Below are positions 26,044-35,104 of a DNA stretch of 64,000 nt, one piece after another. Under the pieces are notes generated by a model, which had not been told where the DNA came from, ran no database searches, and saw only the letters and a list, made by a program, of their open reading frames with translations. The DNA comes from Chryseobacterium rhizosphaerae (GTDB lineage Bacteria > Bacteroidota > Bacteroidia > Flavobacteriales > Weeksellaceae). The number at the start of each line of letters is the position of its first letter. The stretch's first letter is position 1. The position numbers were made by a program, and so were the translations under genes. The stretch is from positions 1 through 64,000 of the forward strand of contig NZ_QNUF01000023.1 of assembly GCF_003385455.1 (NCBI RefSeq). The letters run 5' to 3'.

Positions 26044-26061
26044 GATCCAATGTTAAAAGTT

Positions 26062-26910
26062 TTATTTTAATTGCTCCAACAGTTTCTTTTTCTGTTCTGC
26101 AAATTCTGCATCGGTTAAGATTCCGTTTTCCCTCAGTTTTCCTAATTTCTCAAGTTTATTAAATACTTCTTCTGAGGAAACTGAAACCCCTTTACTTACA
26201 GTATCAATTTGTTTCGGAGACTGTTCCTTAGGATTATTATAAATAGCTTTTATCTTGTCGTAGAATTGCTCGGCATCATCCTTATCCATAAAACATTCAA
26301 ACTCTACTACTCTTTCATCAAGATGTAATTTAATAATGGGTGATCTTGGATCTGTTACAAAACTTATAGCTTTAATGGTTTCGTTAGGATAATCATTGAT
26401 TATTGCTGCTCCGAACATTGCTTTTGATACAGAAATCAATCTCATGGGGGTTGCTACCAATATGCCGGCTGCCAATGTATTGACAAACTGAGCATCTGTA
26501 ATCGCGATTATTTTTTCATCTTCAGCAATCAAATAAGGAAGTTCTTTTATTTCTCCTTTGGTGAATACAGAAAGATTAGCATTCAGTATTTCCAGCTCAT
26601 GCTTTATTTTCTGATATCTTCGTTTATACACCTCTTTTGAGATTTGACGGGACCCGGAATCTATAGCTGCAGGAATATTCTGTCCTGTCACTGCCAATGT
26701 CTGAACCGTTTCTGTTTTCGCAGTGTTCAGCATTTCATTAATATCATCAATGCTAAACGTATTAAGCTTGTAAAGCAATTCATCATTGATATTGCTTGCG
26801 TTGTTTAAACATTTATTGCATAAAACATTGCCATCTGAGAGTTTATTAGCTCCCAAAAGCGTATCCATGGATGTTAATTCTGTATTACACAATGCACAAT
26901 TATTGCTCAT
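26062..26910 (-). CDS. Zinc-ribbon, PH-like and SHOCT domain protein
   Basis: A 282-residue protein with three modules: an N-terminal four-Cys ribbon (CALC near residue 5 and CNKC near residue 32, DUF4428-like), a PH-like domain (about 120-235; LIAEDEKIIAITDAQF, ILVATPMRLISVSK) and a C-terminal SHOCT motif (LEKLGKLRENGILTDAEFAEQKKKLL). It is a paralogue of the next gene (26922-27785) with the same order. Only 11 bases separate them, which points to tandem duplication within an operon. Function unknown. Confidence 0.82.
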   Translation of the reverse strand: MSNNCALCNTELTSMDTLLGANKLSDGNVLCNKCLNNASNINDELLYKLNTFSIDDINEMLNTAKTETVQTLAVTGQNIPAAIDSGSRQISKEVYKRRYQKIKHELEILNANLSVFTKGEIKELPYLIAEDEKIIAITDAQFVNTLAAGILVATPMRLISVSKAMFGAAIINDYPNETIKAISFVTDPRSPIIKLHLDERVVEFECFMDKDDAEQFYDKIKAIYNNPKEQSPKQIDTVSKGVSVSSEEVFNKLEKLGKLRENGILTDAEFAEQKKKLLEQLK

Positions 26911-26921
26911 TTCTTCTTCTT

Positions 26922-27785
26922 TTATAATTTATCAAGCAGTTTTTTCTTTTGCTCTGCAAATTCTTCTTCTGTTAAAATTCCATTTTCTTTAAGCCTTCCT
27001 AATTTTTCCAATTGCTCGAAAATAGCTTCAGAAGATTCCTTACCTGTATTGAATACATTTTCCTCAGCCAAATTTGGGATACTTTGATGGAATGCCTGTA
27101 TGCGTTCGGATTGCTGACTTTGAGACCTTTCAGGATATTGAATATTTCCGTTCGCCACATTACAAAATCCCCTTCCGTCAGTTTTGTTGTGTAATTTAAA
27201 TTCTGCGGAGGCCCCTTTAATATTGATTTTCAGAATAGAATACAGAAGGCTTTCATTATGTTCAATAGAAATAATCTCATGTAGAGGAAATTCATTCCTA
27301 ACCACTCCACCCAAAATCTTTTTATCAATAAAAACAACTCTTCTTGGCGTTGCAAAAACGATTCCTTCACGCTTATTTTGAAGGTATATACACTCTGCAA
27401 TCGCTAAAAGTTTTTCATCCTGATCCAACACAGTATCCAATGCATTCACTTCTTCATTAGCCAAAACACTTAGCCTGGCATTAAGAGCCACTATCTGATC
27501 TTTAATCTGATCCAACCTGGTAGGGGCATCGTATTCATAAGTATTCTCTCCCAAATATTGAGATGTTCCGGGATGTTGGCTTTCCTCAATTTTATGTTTA
27601 AGAAACATTCCTGTAATTTCTGCAAAATAAAACTGATCTAAAGTATTGATAAGATTAGGGTTGATACTGACCGCTTTATTAAAGCATCCTGTACACAAAT
27701 AACCTCCGTCTGCGAGTTTGTTTTTTCCTACAAGCATATCTGTAGACGTCAGTGGTGTTCCGCATGATGCGCAAATCATACTCAT
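26922..27785 (-). CDS. Zinc-ribbon, PH-like and SHOCT domain protein (paralogue)
   Basis: About 287 residues, same layout as its neighbour: CASC and CTGC ribbon at the N-terminus, PH-like domain (ALDTVLDQDEKLLAIAEC, IVFATPRRVVFIDK) and SHOCT tail (LEKLGRLKENGILTEEEFAEQKKKLL). I chose the inner ATG at 27785 because the paralogue starts at the equivalent point and because the outer ATG (27812) directly follows a 9-bp hairpin (27814-27842) that would hide its ribosome site. The outer start would add nine residues. First gene of the PH/SHOCT run. Confidence 0.8.
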   Translation of the reverse strand: MSMICASCGTPLTSTDMLVGKNKLADGGYLCTGCFNKAVSINPNLINTLDQFYFAEITGMFLKHKIEESQHPGTSQYLGENTYEYDAPTRLDQIKDQIVALNARLSVLANEEVNALDTVLDQDEKLLAIAECIYLQNKREGIVFATPRRVVFIDKKILGGVVRNEFPLHEIISIEHNESLLYSILKINIKGASAEFKLHNKTDGRGFCNVANGNIQYPERSQSQQSERIQAFHQSIPNLAEENVFNTGKESSEAIFEQLEKLGRLKENGILTEEEFAEQKKKLLDKL

Positions 27786-27918
27786 TTGGTTTTTAGGTTT
27801 AAAAGTTTTCATTAAAACAGAGAACGATATCCACTCTGTTTTTGTTATATCGACCCAAATTACAAATTCTCATTTAATTTTTTAGTCTAAAAATATTTAA
27901 AATTCTTTCTATGATAAA

Positions 27919-27951
27919 AAAACAGCTCAAGGTTTGACCTTGAGCTGTTTT
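27919..27951. terminator. Terminator after hisS
   Basis: A 15-bp perfect stem (AAAACAGCTCAAGGT and complement) with a TTG loop, flanked by A and T residues. It ends hisS on the minus strand. Confidence 0.85.
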
Positions 27952-27973
27952 ATATAGTATTAGATATTTCTTT

Positions 27974-29341
27974 TTATCCTAAAAACTCTTCCAGAGAAAC
28001 CGTTTTCTGTTCCCCTGCTTCAAGGTTTTTGAAAGTAACAGTATTATTTTTAATCTCTTCTTCTCCCAGGAAAACAAGATTTTTAATCCCTTTCTTTTCA
28101 GCATAAGTAAACTGCTTGTTTATTTTTGCACTTTCAGGATACAGCTCAGCTGAAATTCCTTTTGCTCTTAGCTGTATAATTAGTTTTAGAGCTTCTGTTA
28201 CTTCTTCACCACCAAAATTGGCAAATAAATATTCTATTTTAGAAGAAGCTTCTTCAGGGAAAAGGTTCAGTTCTTCCATTACCAGATAGATTCTATCCAA
28301 CCCAAATGAAATCCCTATTCCCGGAATATTTTTAACTCCGAAAACTTCTGTAAGATTGTCATATCTACCTCCTCCACCGATAGATCCCATAGCCACTTCA
28401 TCCGCTTTCACTTCGAAGATAGCTCCGGTGTAATAGTCTAATCCTCTTGCCAATGTAATATTAAACACAAGGTTCTGCATATTAACACCAAGGTTCAGAG
28501 ACTGGGTAAGAACATATTCCAACTCTTCCACTCCTTTCAACCCTATTTCATTGCCTGCAAATTTCTCCTTAAGCTGAAGAAGGTTTTCCAGAGCATCATC
28601 AGACTGACTAAACAAGAAGTCCAGTTTATCAATAGAATCCTGAGAAATTTCTCTTTCCAGTAATTCTTTAACCACTCCGTCTTTACCGATTTTATCTAGT
28701 TTATCCAATGCTACAGTGAAGTCAATCAGCTTGTCGGTAATCCCGGCATATTCAACTAATCCCGAAAGAATCTTTCTATTGTTCATGTGAATGGTTACAG
28801 GAACTCCAAGATCAGCAAAGGATTTTAAATACAGCTGAACCAGTTCCACCTCCTGCAATAAACTTTCACTTCCTACCACATCTGCATCACACTGGTAAAA
28901 TTCTCTGAATCTTCCTTTCTGAGGCCTATCTGCTCTCCAAACCGGCTGGATCTGGGAACGCTTGAATGGAAACGTCAGCTTCCCATGATTCATGGCTACA
29001 AATCTTGCAAAAGGTACGGTAAGGTCATAGCGAAGGGCTTTATCAGTAAGATATTCCGAATTAAAAGGTTTCTCCAATGCTTTTTGAAAATCATGAAGCA
29101 TTTGATCTTTTTTATCTTCTTTTGCTTCATTGATACTTGAATTTAAAATTTTAAAAATCAAGCGGTCTCCTTCTTCTCCGTACTTTCCTGTTAAAGTAGA
29201 AAGATTTTCAAAACTTGGTGTTTCCAATGGCTGAAACCCGAATAATTCAAAATTATTCTGTAAAATACTGATGATATATTTTCTTCTGGAAACTTCCTGT
29301 GCTGTAAAATCTCTTGTTCCTTTTGCTAAACTTGGCTTCAT
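27974..29341 (-). CDS. hisS: Histidyl-tRNA synthetase
   Basis: A class II aminoacyl-tRNA synthetase of about 455 residues. It starts [12 protein letters not shown], with motif 2 RAFRPQ-like segments ([20 protein letters not shown]), the histidine-binding [15 protein letters not shown], motif 3 GGRYDNL and [11 protein letters not shown]. The C-terminal anticodon-binding domain follows. I chose ATG at 29341: the in-frame ATG at 29401 lies at the T tract of the upstream gene's terminator. Housekeeping gene. Confidence 0.96.
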   Translation of the reverse strand: MKPSLAKGTRDFTAQEVSRRKYIISILQNNFELFGFQPLETPSFENLSTLTGKYGEEGDRLIFKILNSSINEAKEDKKDQMLHDFQKALEKPFNSEYLTDKALRYDLTVPFARFVAMNHGKLTFPFKRSQIQPVWRADRPQKGRFREFYQCDADVVGSESLLQEVELVQLYLKSFADLGVPVTIHMNNRKILSGLVEYAGITDKLIDFTVALDKLDKIGKDGVVKELLEREISQDSIDKLDFLFSQSDDALENLLQLKEKFAGNEIGLKGVEELEYVLTQSLNLGVNMQNLVFNITLARGLDYYTGAIFEVKADEVAMGSIGGGGRYDNLTEVFGVKNIPGIGISFGLDRIYLVMEELNLFPEEASSKIEYLFANFGGEEVTEALKLIIQLRAKGISAELYPESAKINKQFTYAEKKGIKNLVFLGEEEIKNNTVTFKNLEAGEQKTVSLEEFLG

Positions 29342-29401
29342 TTCTAGTATGTCATTTTGATAGATGCAAAAATAAGGAATTACTAGGACTTTACCCAGCA
29401 T

Positions 29402-29436
29402 AAAAAAGCCGAAGAAGTAACCTTCCCCGGCTTTTG
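29402..29436 (-). terminator. Terminator between HRDC gene and hisS
   Basis: On the minus strand CAAAAGCCGG, GGAAGG, loop, CTTC, CGGCTTTTTT forms a stem with small internal bulges and a T tract. It follows the HRDC-protein stop. Confidence 0.6.
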
Positions 29437-29464
29437 TTGTTATTTGATCATTTATTCTAAAAAA

Positions 29465-29920
29465 TCAGACACTTTCAAGGATTTCCAGAATTTCTTCGCC
29501 ATAATTTTCAATTTTATGTTTCCCGAATCCTTTAATCTCCAGCAGTTCCTCTTTTTTAGCGGGTTTATACTTGGCTACAGAAATTAATTCTTTGTTACTT
29601 GCTATAAAGTAAGTAGGCAGATTCTGTTCTCTGGCTTTCTCAGATCTCCAAAGTTTCAGAGCATTGAGAATTTGTTCTTCATCGGTATTCAAAAAATCGT
29701 TTTCTGCAGAGTATTTCACTACTTTTGGTTCTTTCACTGTATTTTTCGTCAATTTCAAAGCTTCAAAATACAATATAACAGACCAATAACATTCATCATT
29801 TACAAAAGCCGTTTCCACTTTTATAATTTCATTCACTTCCAGAAAATCATCAAGCATTTTCTGATCTTTGTAGAGAAATTCTTCAGGCAATCTAATTTTA
29901 AAAACTTTTACTTTCATCAT
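29465..29920 (-). CDS. HRDC domain protein
   Basis: A 151-residue protein whose last roughly 75 residues form an HRDC domain (LKLWRSEKAREQNLPTYFIA, ELLEIKGFGKHKIENYGEEIL), the nucleic-acid binding helical domain of RecQ helicases and RNase D. Here it stands alone without a helicase. The N-terminal half has no recognised motif. It lies 14 bases downstream of ssb in the same direction, so a DNA-related role is plausible. Confidence 0.85.
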   Translation of the reverse strand: MMKVKVFKIRLPEEFLYKDQKMLDDFLEVNEIIKVETAFVNDECYWSVILYFEALKLTKNTVKEPKVVKYSAENDFLNTDEEQILNALKLWRSEKAREQNLPTYFIASNKELISVAKYKPAKKEELLEIKGFGKHKIENYGEEILEILESV

Positions 29921-29934
29921 TTGTGTTTTTAGAA

Positions 29935-30267
29935 TTATTTACCGCCTAACAAAAGGATCTCATCTACACGAATTTCTGTAATGTACCTCTTTACGCCGTC
30001 TTTGTCGTCATATGATCTGTACATAAGCTTTCCTTCAATAGCTATTTCTTTTCCTTTGGGAACATATTTTTCCATAATTTCTGCTACTTTCCCAAATGCA
30101 ATCAGATTGTGCCATTGTGTTTCTTCTACCTTTTCACCTTTAGCATTGGTGTAATGATCGCTGGTAGCTAAAGATACGCTGGCTTTTACGTTTCCATTGT
30201 CAAAGTTTACCATTTCAACTTCTTTACCTGTGTAACCAATTAGTGTTACTTTGTTTCTTAGTGACAT
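29935..30267 (-). CDS. ssb: Single-stranded DNA-binding protein (short form)
   Basis: A 110-residue OB-fold SSB: NKVTLIGYTGKEVEMVNFDNG, ETQWHNLIAFGKVAEI, YVPKGKEIAIEGKLMYRSY. It ends after the OB fold in LLLGGK, without the Gly/Gln linker and acidic tip (DDxIPF type) that recruits partner proteins in full-length SSBs. It may be an accessory SSB, with the main one elsewhere. It is co-directional with the HRDC gene. Confidence 0.9.
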   Translation of the reverse strand: MSLRNKVTLIGYTGKEVEMVNFDNGNVKASVSLATSDHYTNAKGEKVEETQWHNLIAFGKVAEIMEKYVPKGKEIAIEGKLMYRSYDDKDGVKRYITEIRVDEILLLGGK

Positions 30268-30411
30268 AACTTTATATTTTTAAAGATTAATAATTAGATA
30301 AGAGACGTTCACTGCTTTCTCAAATCTCTGTTGCAAAGATTGTAATGTCACCACAAGCCAGTCGGTTATAAACTATTTAAATTCGCTTATAGTCGTTTGT
30401 TGTCGAATAAA

Positions 30412-31437
30412 CTATACTTTTTCACATTCAATAATACTTTTTGCTTCTGTCCCGATTGAAATAAGCTGATTACATTGCAATCCTGCTTTTTCAATGAGTT
30501 CTTTAAATTCACTCAATGTTCTTTCCCTACCGGTAATACAAGCCATCATTACAATATCAAGAAGTTTGGCTGGATGTGGTTTATTTTGAGAATCATCGGG
30601 AATGACAGCATCTATAATTAAGAGTCTTGCTCCTTTAGGCATAGCTTCGCAACAGTTTTTTAAAATCTGTATGCATTCATCATCATTCCAGTCATGGATA
30701 ATCCACTTCATTGTATATAGGTCAGCACCTGCCGGAACTTTATCAAAGAAATTTCCAGTAGCTACAGAACACCTTTCTTTCATATTTTCGGGCATGAGTC
30801 TAATTGTATCTGCGATTACATGCTCTTCATCAAAAATAATCCCGGAACTCCCTGAAGTGGCATTTAAGATTGCATACATCATTATCCCGTTTCCCCCTCC
30901 TACATCTACAACCGTTTTGTATGGGCTAAAATCATAGGTCTTGATAATTCCTGAGAGCTCCATATTGGAAAGCCCGGTCATTCCTCTTCCAAAATTGGCT
31001 CCTAATTCCGGATATTCTTTATAATACTCCCAGAGATTCATACCATGAACATGTTCAAAAGGAACCTTTCCGGTTTGGGCACAATAAGTGAGTTTCATAA
31101 AACCGGGAAAATGCTCGCTCAAATTGGCCAATACAAAATCTTTTACAGTCCCCGGAACTCCAGTTAACAGAGTGGCGCCAAAATCATTCAGTCTAAAGGT
31201 TTTATTTTCCAACTCTTCAAAAATTCCAACACTACTCAGGGCTCTCATAATCCGATACAGTTGTTTTTCCTGTGAACCTGTTTTTTTCGCCAACGAAGAG
31301 ATTGTTTGAGGACCAGCTTCCAGATGGTCTGCAATATTCAGTTCTGCGGCTGTCTTTATGCAGCCGGTAATCCACATCCCTCCTAACATTTCAAACATCT
31401 TCTCAGTAAATTCTGGTTTAATAAGTTGTTTTTTCAT
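30412..31437 (-). CDS. O-methyltransferase family protein (class with N-terminal dimerisation domain)
   Basis: A 341-residue SAM-dependent methyltransferase. An N-terminal winged-helix dimerisation domain (about 15-95) is followed by the catalytic fold: VVDVGGGNGIMMYAIL (motif I), GIIFDEEHV, YTMKWIIHDWNDDECIQIL (with the His-Asp pair seen in this family) and PKGARLLIIDAVIP. This layout is typical of O-methyltransferases acting on phenolic natural products and related enzymes. The methyl acceptor is unknown. It is a single gene, diverging from the ureohydrolase-family gene. Confidence 0.88.
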   Translation of the reverse strand: MKKQLIKPEFTEKMFEMLGGMWITGCIKTAAELNIADHLEAGPQTISSLAKKTGSQEKQLYRIMRALSSVGIFEELENKTFRLNDFGATLLTGVPGTVKDFVLANLSEHFPGFMKLTYCAQTGKVPFEHVHGMNLWEYYKEYPELGANFGRGMTGLSNMELSGIIKTYDFSPYKTVVDVGGGNGIMMYAILNATSGSSGIIFDEEHVIADTIRLMPENMKERCSVATGNFFDKVPAGADLYTMKWIIHDWNDDECIQILKNCCEAMPKGARLLIIDAVIPDDSQNKPHPAKLLDIVMMACITGRERTLSEFKELIEKAGLQCNQLISIGTEAKSIIECEKV

Positions 31438-31638
31438 GGTAATTTTATTTTGATTTAATTTGACATATTACTTTATGATTGCATATAATTCAATAATACG
31501 TGAATTTAGTCATTTCCATTAAAATCTAATATAAAGTACTGGCAGTTCAAGGTTAAAATCAGAAAAAGATTAAATCAGTTTCCTTCAAGAAAACGATTAC
31601 CTTTCTCACTACTATCCATTTACAAACGGATAATTCCG

Positions 31639-31646
31639 TACCTTTG
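31639..31646 (+). promoter_or_regulatory. -7 promoter box of the ureohydrolase-family gene
   Basis: TACCTTTG matches TAnnTTTG and lies 12 bases before ATG 31659. No clear TTTG lies at the -33 distance. It overlaps an in-frame TTG codon (31644), which is therefore unlikely to be the start. Confidence 0.5.
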
Positions 31647-31658
31647 TCAAAATTCATT

Positions 31659-32564
31659 ATGAAAAGGGATATCAATATTTTTGAGTTTCCTCTCAACTTA
31701 GGACTTACAAAAAAGGAGCATGAAACTGAGCCCGGAGTCAGAAAACTTCCGGATTGGCTCAGAAAATTTGATTTTCATAAAAGAATTGGTCCTCAACATA
31801 TTTTCAGACTGGAAGCTCCGGAATATGCCATGGATTTCGATAAAGAATCAGGGGTTAAAAATGCAGATGCTATTATTGAATATGCTAAAAAGCAGGCTGA
31901 CCTTATGCTGAAGAATTATGATAAAAGCACGTTCAATATCATTCTTGGTGGAGATTGCAGTATTCTGATTGGAAATGCTGTTGCATTGAAAAAACTGGGA
32001 AACTTCGGGCTTTTTTATCTTGATGGTCATACCGATTTTATCCCTCCGCAATTATCAGAAACCGGAGGTGTTGCAGGAATGGACCTTGCTATAGTTTCCG
32101 GAATTGGGCATGAAAAGCTAACCAATATTGATGGGCTTAAGCCTTATTTCCTTCAAGAAAATATCTTTTGTAGCGGCAATGCAGAGACAGATGATGAGGA
32201 ATATGTCAGCCAGGTCATCAGTTCCAACATTCATTATTATGATCTTGACCATCTCCGGAAAAACGGATTCAGAAAAACGGCTGAGTTTTTTTTGAAAATG
32301 ACAGCTGAAAAAAAGCTGGATGGTTTCTTTATCCATTTTGACGTGGATGTTTTGAAAGATGAGATCATGCCGGCAGTAGACAGCAGAATGGAAGATGGCA
32401 TAAGCTATGATGATCTGCAAGAAATGTTGATTCCATTGATTCATCATCCTGAATGTTTTGGAATAGAGATCACCATTTTAGATCCCGATTATGATAAAAA
32501 TGGATTTTATACCCAGGCTTTTGTAGAAAATTTAATTCAAATTATAAACAATAAAGAAGACTAA
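31659..32564 (+). CDS. Arginase/agmatinase (ureohydrolase) family protein
   Basis: About 301 residues with the ureohydrolase fold: NIILGGDCSILIG (residues 97-100 read G-G-D-C), FYLDGHTDFIPP (122-126) and FIHFDVDVLKDEIMPA. These align with the metal motifs GGDHS, DAHxD and DxDxxDP. The first metal His is Cys and the last Asp-Pro is altered, so the metal site and substrate may differ from arginase; GGDC occurs in a subfamily of unknown substrate. The HPP gene follows with no gap. Confidence 0.82.
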   Translation: MKRDINIFEFPLNLGLTKKEHETEPGVRKLPDWLRKFDFHKRIGPQHIFRLEAPEYAMDFDKESGVKNADAIIEYAKKQADLMLKNYDKSTFNIILGGDCSILIGNAVALKKLGNFGLFYLDGHTDFIPPQLSETGGVAGMDLAIVSGIGHEKLTNIDGLKPYFLQENIFCSGNAETDDEEYVSQVISSNIHYYDLDHLRKNGFRKTAEFFLKMTAEKKLDGFFIHFDVDVLKDEIMPAVDSRMEDGISYDDLQEMLIPLIHHPECFGIEITILDPDYDKNGFYTQAFVENLIQIINNKED

Positions 32565-33158
32565 ATGAAGAAGACCATAAAAAGAACGTTTAGAGTCTCA
32601 AAGTATGTCATATATAAAGAAACGCTGGTTGATTACAAAGAGCATTTCTGGTCATTTTTGGGTGCTTTTTTTGGGATTGGACTTATTGCATTCATCCAGT
32701 CTCATTCTTTGGCAGAGACTGAGAATATATTCCTGATCGGTTCCTTTGGGGCCTCCAGTGTTCTTATTTATGGAGCTATTCAGAGTCCTTTGGCTCAACC
32801 CAGAAATCTGATAGGCGGACATGTTTTATCAGCTCTTGTGGGAGTTACAGTGTATAAAATTGTTCCGGATATCATCTGGCTCTCTGCCCCGCTGGCCGTA
32901 GCTTTTTCCATTGTCATCATGCAGTATACCAAAACACTGCACCCACCTGGCGGCGCGACGGCCCTTATTGCTGTAAGCTCTACCGGAAAAATACCTGAAT
33001 TAGGGTACTGGTACGTTATCTCTCCTGTTTTATCGGGGTGTATTATCCTGCTGATTGTGGCATTATTCTTCAATAATATAACACGAAACAGAAGCTATCC
33101 TTCCCACGGCAGGTTTATAAGATTGTTAAAGAAAAGACATACAAAACACACAAAATAA
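32565..33158 (+). CDS. HPP-family integral membrane protein
   Basis: A 197-residue protein with four hydrophobic segments and the family signature HPPGGATALIA (about residues 126-136). HPP proteins are inner-membrane proteins; some plastid and cyanobacterial members have been linked to nitrite transport. Its start codon directly follows the stop of the ureohydrolase-family gene, so the two are translationally coupled. The C-terminus is basic and cytoplasmic. Confidence 0.88.
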   Translation: MKKTIKRTFRVSKYVIYKETLVDYKEHFWSFLGAFFGIGLIAFIQSHSLAETENIFLIGSFGASSVLIYGAIQSPLAQPRNLIGGHVLSALVGVTVYKIVPDIIWLSAPLAVAFSIVIMQYTKTLHPPGGATALIAVSSTGKIPELGYWYVISPVLSGCIILLIVALFFNNITRNRSYPSHGRFIRLLKKRHTKHTK

Positions 33159-33163
33159 ATAGC

Positions 33164-33508
33164 ATGAACTGCCTGGAATGTGGCGAAAAGATCATCGGAA
33201 GGTCTGACAAAAAGTTCTGTAATGATGCCTGCCGGAACGCCTACAATAATAAACAGAATAAAGATTCTACTAATCTGATGCGAAATGTGAACAACAAGCT
33301 TCGTAAGAATTATCGTATCCTGGTAGAAATAAATACCGATGGTAAAACAAAAGCTCCAAAATCCAAACTCGATGGCTTAGGTTTTGATTTCGATTATTTT
33401 ACCAACATAAAAGTCTATAAAAACGGGTCTGAATACAAGTTTATTTATGATTACGGATACAAGCTTTTGGAAGATGATTTTATACTGATCGTAAAAAACC
33501 AGATATAA
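33164..33508 (+). CDS. Small zinc-ribbon protein
   Basis: A 114-residue protein with an N-terminal four-Cys ribbon: CLEC near residue 3, FCNDAC near 18 (C-x2-C...C-x3-C), then a basic, Asn/Lys-rich region and a C-terminal predicted beta-rich segment. It may bind nucleic acid. It lies five bases after the HPP gene and so belongs to the same transcript. Function not known. Confidence 0.72.
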   Translation: MNCLECGEKIIGRSDKKFCNDACRNAYNNKQNKDSTNLMRNVNNKLRKNYRILVEINTDGKTKAPKSKLDGLGFDFDYFTNIKVYKNGSEYKFIYDYGYKLLEDDFILIVKNQI

Positions 33509-33532
33509 TCCTTCCTTCACCACCAAAACGAT

Positions 33533-34447
33533 ATGAATATGAAAGAAATTGTTCTGATTACAGGCGCTAGCGGTATGATTGCCCGGGAACTGGCAAAAAA
33601 ATTAGAAAATGAATATAGTGTAAGGTTCCTTACCCGAAAAAAGAAACATGATCATGAATATGAATGGGATGTCAGAAATAAGACAATAGATGAGTCTTCG
33701 TTGGAAAATGTTTCCCATATCATTCATTTGGCGGGTGCCAATATTTCAGAAAAACGCTGGACAGATGAAAGAAAAAAAGAATTGATTTCCAGTAGAGTGG
33801 ATTCTGCGGCATTATTACAGAATACTTTAAAAAAGAAAGAGATTAAACTTAAATCCTTTATTTCAGCTTCAGGTATTAATTTCTATGGAACTCAAACCAC
33901 TGAAAAAATTTATACCGAAGAGGATAAGCCGGGAAATGATTTTTTAAGTGAAGTGGTTGTTTTATGGGAAAGAGCAGCCGACCATTTCAAGGAACATAAC
34001 CTTGCAGAAAGAGTGGTGAAAATCCGCACCGCTGTTGTACTTTCTGAAAAAGACGGAGCATTAAAAAAAATGGTTCCTCCCATTCAATACGGTATAGGAT
34101 CTCCTTTAGGAAGCGGAAGGCAGTACATGCCATGGATTCATATTGAAGATATCTGTTCAATGTATGAATTTGCTTTAAGACAACCCTCTCTTCACGGCGC
34201 TTATAATGCCGTTTCCCCTCAGCATATCACCAATAGTGAGCTGACCAAAGAGATTGCTGAAGTACTCAAGAAGCCCTTATTGATGCCTAACGTTCCGGCT
34301 TTTGTTTTAAAATTTTTATTTGGAGAACTCGCTACAGCTATACTGGAAGGATCAAGGGCCTCATCACAAAAAATCCAGAATACAGGTTTTCAATTTAAGT
34401 TTCCGGATCTGAAAGAAGCCCTGGCAGACTTATTAAAAATAAAATAA
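33533..34447 (+). CDS. TIGR01777-type NAD(P)-binding epimerase/SDR protein
   Basis: A 304-residue extended SDR of the SulA/YfcH family: ITGASGMIARELAKKL at the N-terminus (GxxGxxG), IIHLAGANISEKRW, SFISASGINFYG and PWIHIEDICSMYEFAL, then a DUF1731-like C-terminus. The active-site Tyr of the YxxxK motif is not clear in this family. Function is unproven. A second in-frame ATG two codons later is possible. Confidence 0.88.
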   Translation: MNMKEIVLITGASGMIARELAKKLENEYSVRFLTRKKKHDHEYEWDVRNKTIDESSLENVSHIIHLAGANISEKRWTDERKKELISSRVDSAALLQNTLKKKEIKLKSFISASGINFYGTQTTEKIYTEEDKPGNDFLSEVVVLWERAADHFKEHNLAERVVKIRTAVVLSEKDGALKKMVPPIQYGIGSPLGSGRQYMPWIHIEDICSMYEFALRQPSLHGAYNAVSPQHITNSELTKEIAEVLKKPLLMPNVPAFVLKFLFGELATAILEGSRASSQKIQNTGFQFKFPDLKEALADLLKIK

Positions 34448-34474
34448 CGGAATAAAAATTTTTACTCGTTCTAC

Positions 34475-35065
34475 ATGGAAGACCTTTTAATTCTAAAAAA
34501 TATATCCCGGCATATTTCACTCAATGATCAGGAAATTTCCTATTTTATGTCCTTATTAAAAGAGAAAAAGGTTCAGAAAAAAGAACTGATTTTAAAACAG
34601 CAACAGGTCTGCAAAGAAATCAGTTTTGTTCAGTCAGGTATTCTTAGAGCATTCTACCTGGATGCTGCAGGAAAAGAATCTACCATTATGTTTGCTGTTT
34701 CTGATTGGTGGATTACCGATATGTTCTGTTTCATCAACCAACAACCTGCCATGCTGAACATTGAAGCCCTGGAAGACAGTGTCATTTTGCAATTACAAAA
34801 AGACAGTCTCGATGAGTTGTACCTTAAAATCCCAAAGTTTGAAAGATTCTTCAGAATTATGATGCAAAATGCCTATATAAGAGAGCAGCTGCGTGTTATT
34901 GAAAACCTTTCCCTTTCAGCAGAGGAACGATATGACAGTTTTCTCCAAAAATATCCCCTGGCAGCCCAGCGGGTTACTCAAAAACAAATTGCCTCATATT
35001 TGGGTGTTACTCCAGAATTTTTAAGTACCATGAAAATAAATAAACAGAAAAATAACCCCTCTTAA
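34475..35065 (+). CDS. Crp/Fnr-family transcriptional regulator
   Basis: A 196-residue protein with an N-terminal cyclic-nucleotide-binding beta-roll (about 20-115; KKELILKQQQVCKEISFVQSGILR) and a C-terminal winged HTH (RVTQKQIASYLGVTPEFLSTMK). The phosphate-binding cassette of Crp (GE...R) is not evident, so it may bind another ligand or none. This type is common in Bacteroidota. Targets are unknown; it is read in the same direction as its neighbours. Confidence 0.88.
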   Translation: MEDLLILKNISRHISLNDQEISYFMSLLKEKKVQKKELILKQQQVCKEISFVQSGILRAFYLDAAGKESTIMFAVSDWWITDMFCFINQQPAMLNIEALEDSVILQLQKDSLDELYLKIPKFERFFRIMMQNAYIREQLRVIENLSLSAEERYDSFLQKYPLAAQRVTQKQIASYLGVTPEFLSTMKINKQKNNPS

Positions 35066-35104
35066 TCTACATTATTTTTTTTACCTTGTAAGTTCCGTTA
35101 TTTT

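Noticed and set aside
29342-29401. Extended N-terminus of hisS starting at 29401
   Set aside because: The extra 20 residues overlap the T tract of the upstream terminator and precede the conserved [12 protein letters not shown] start.
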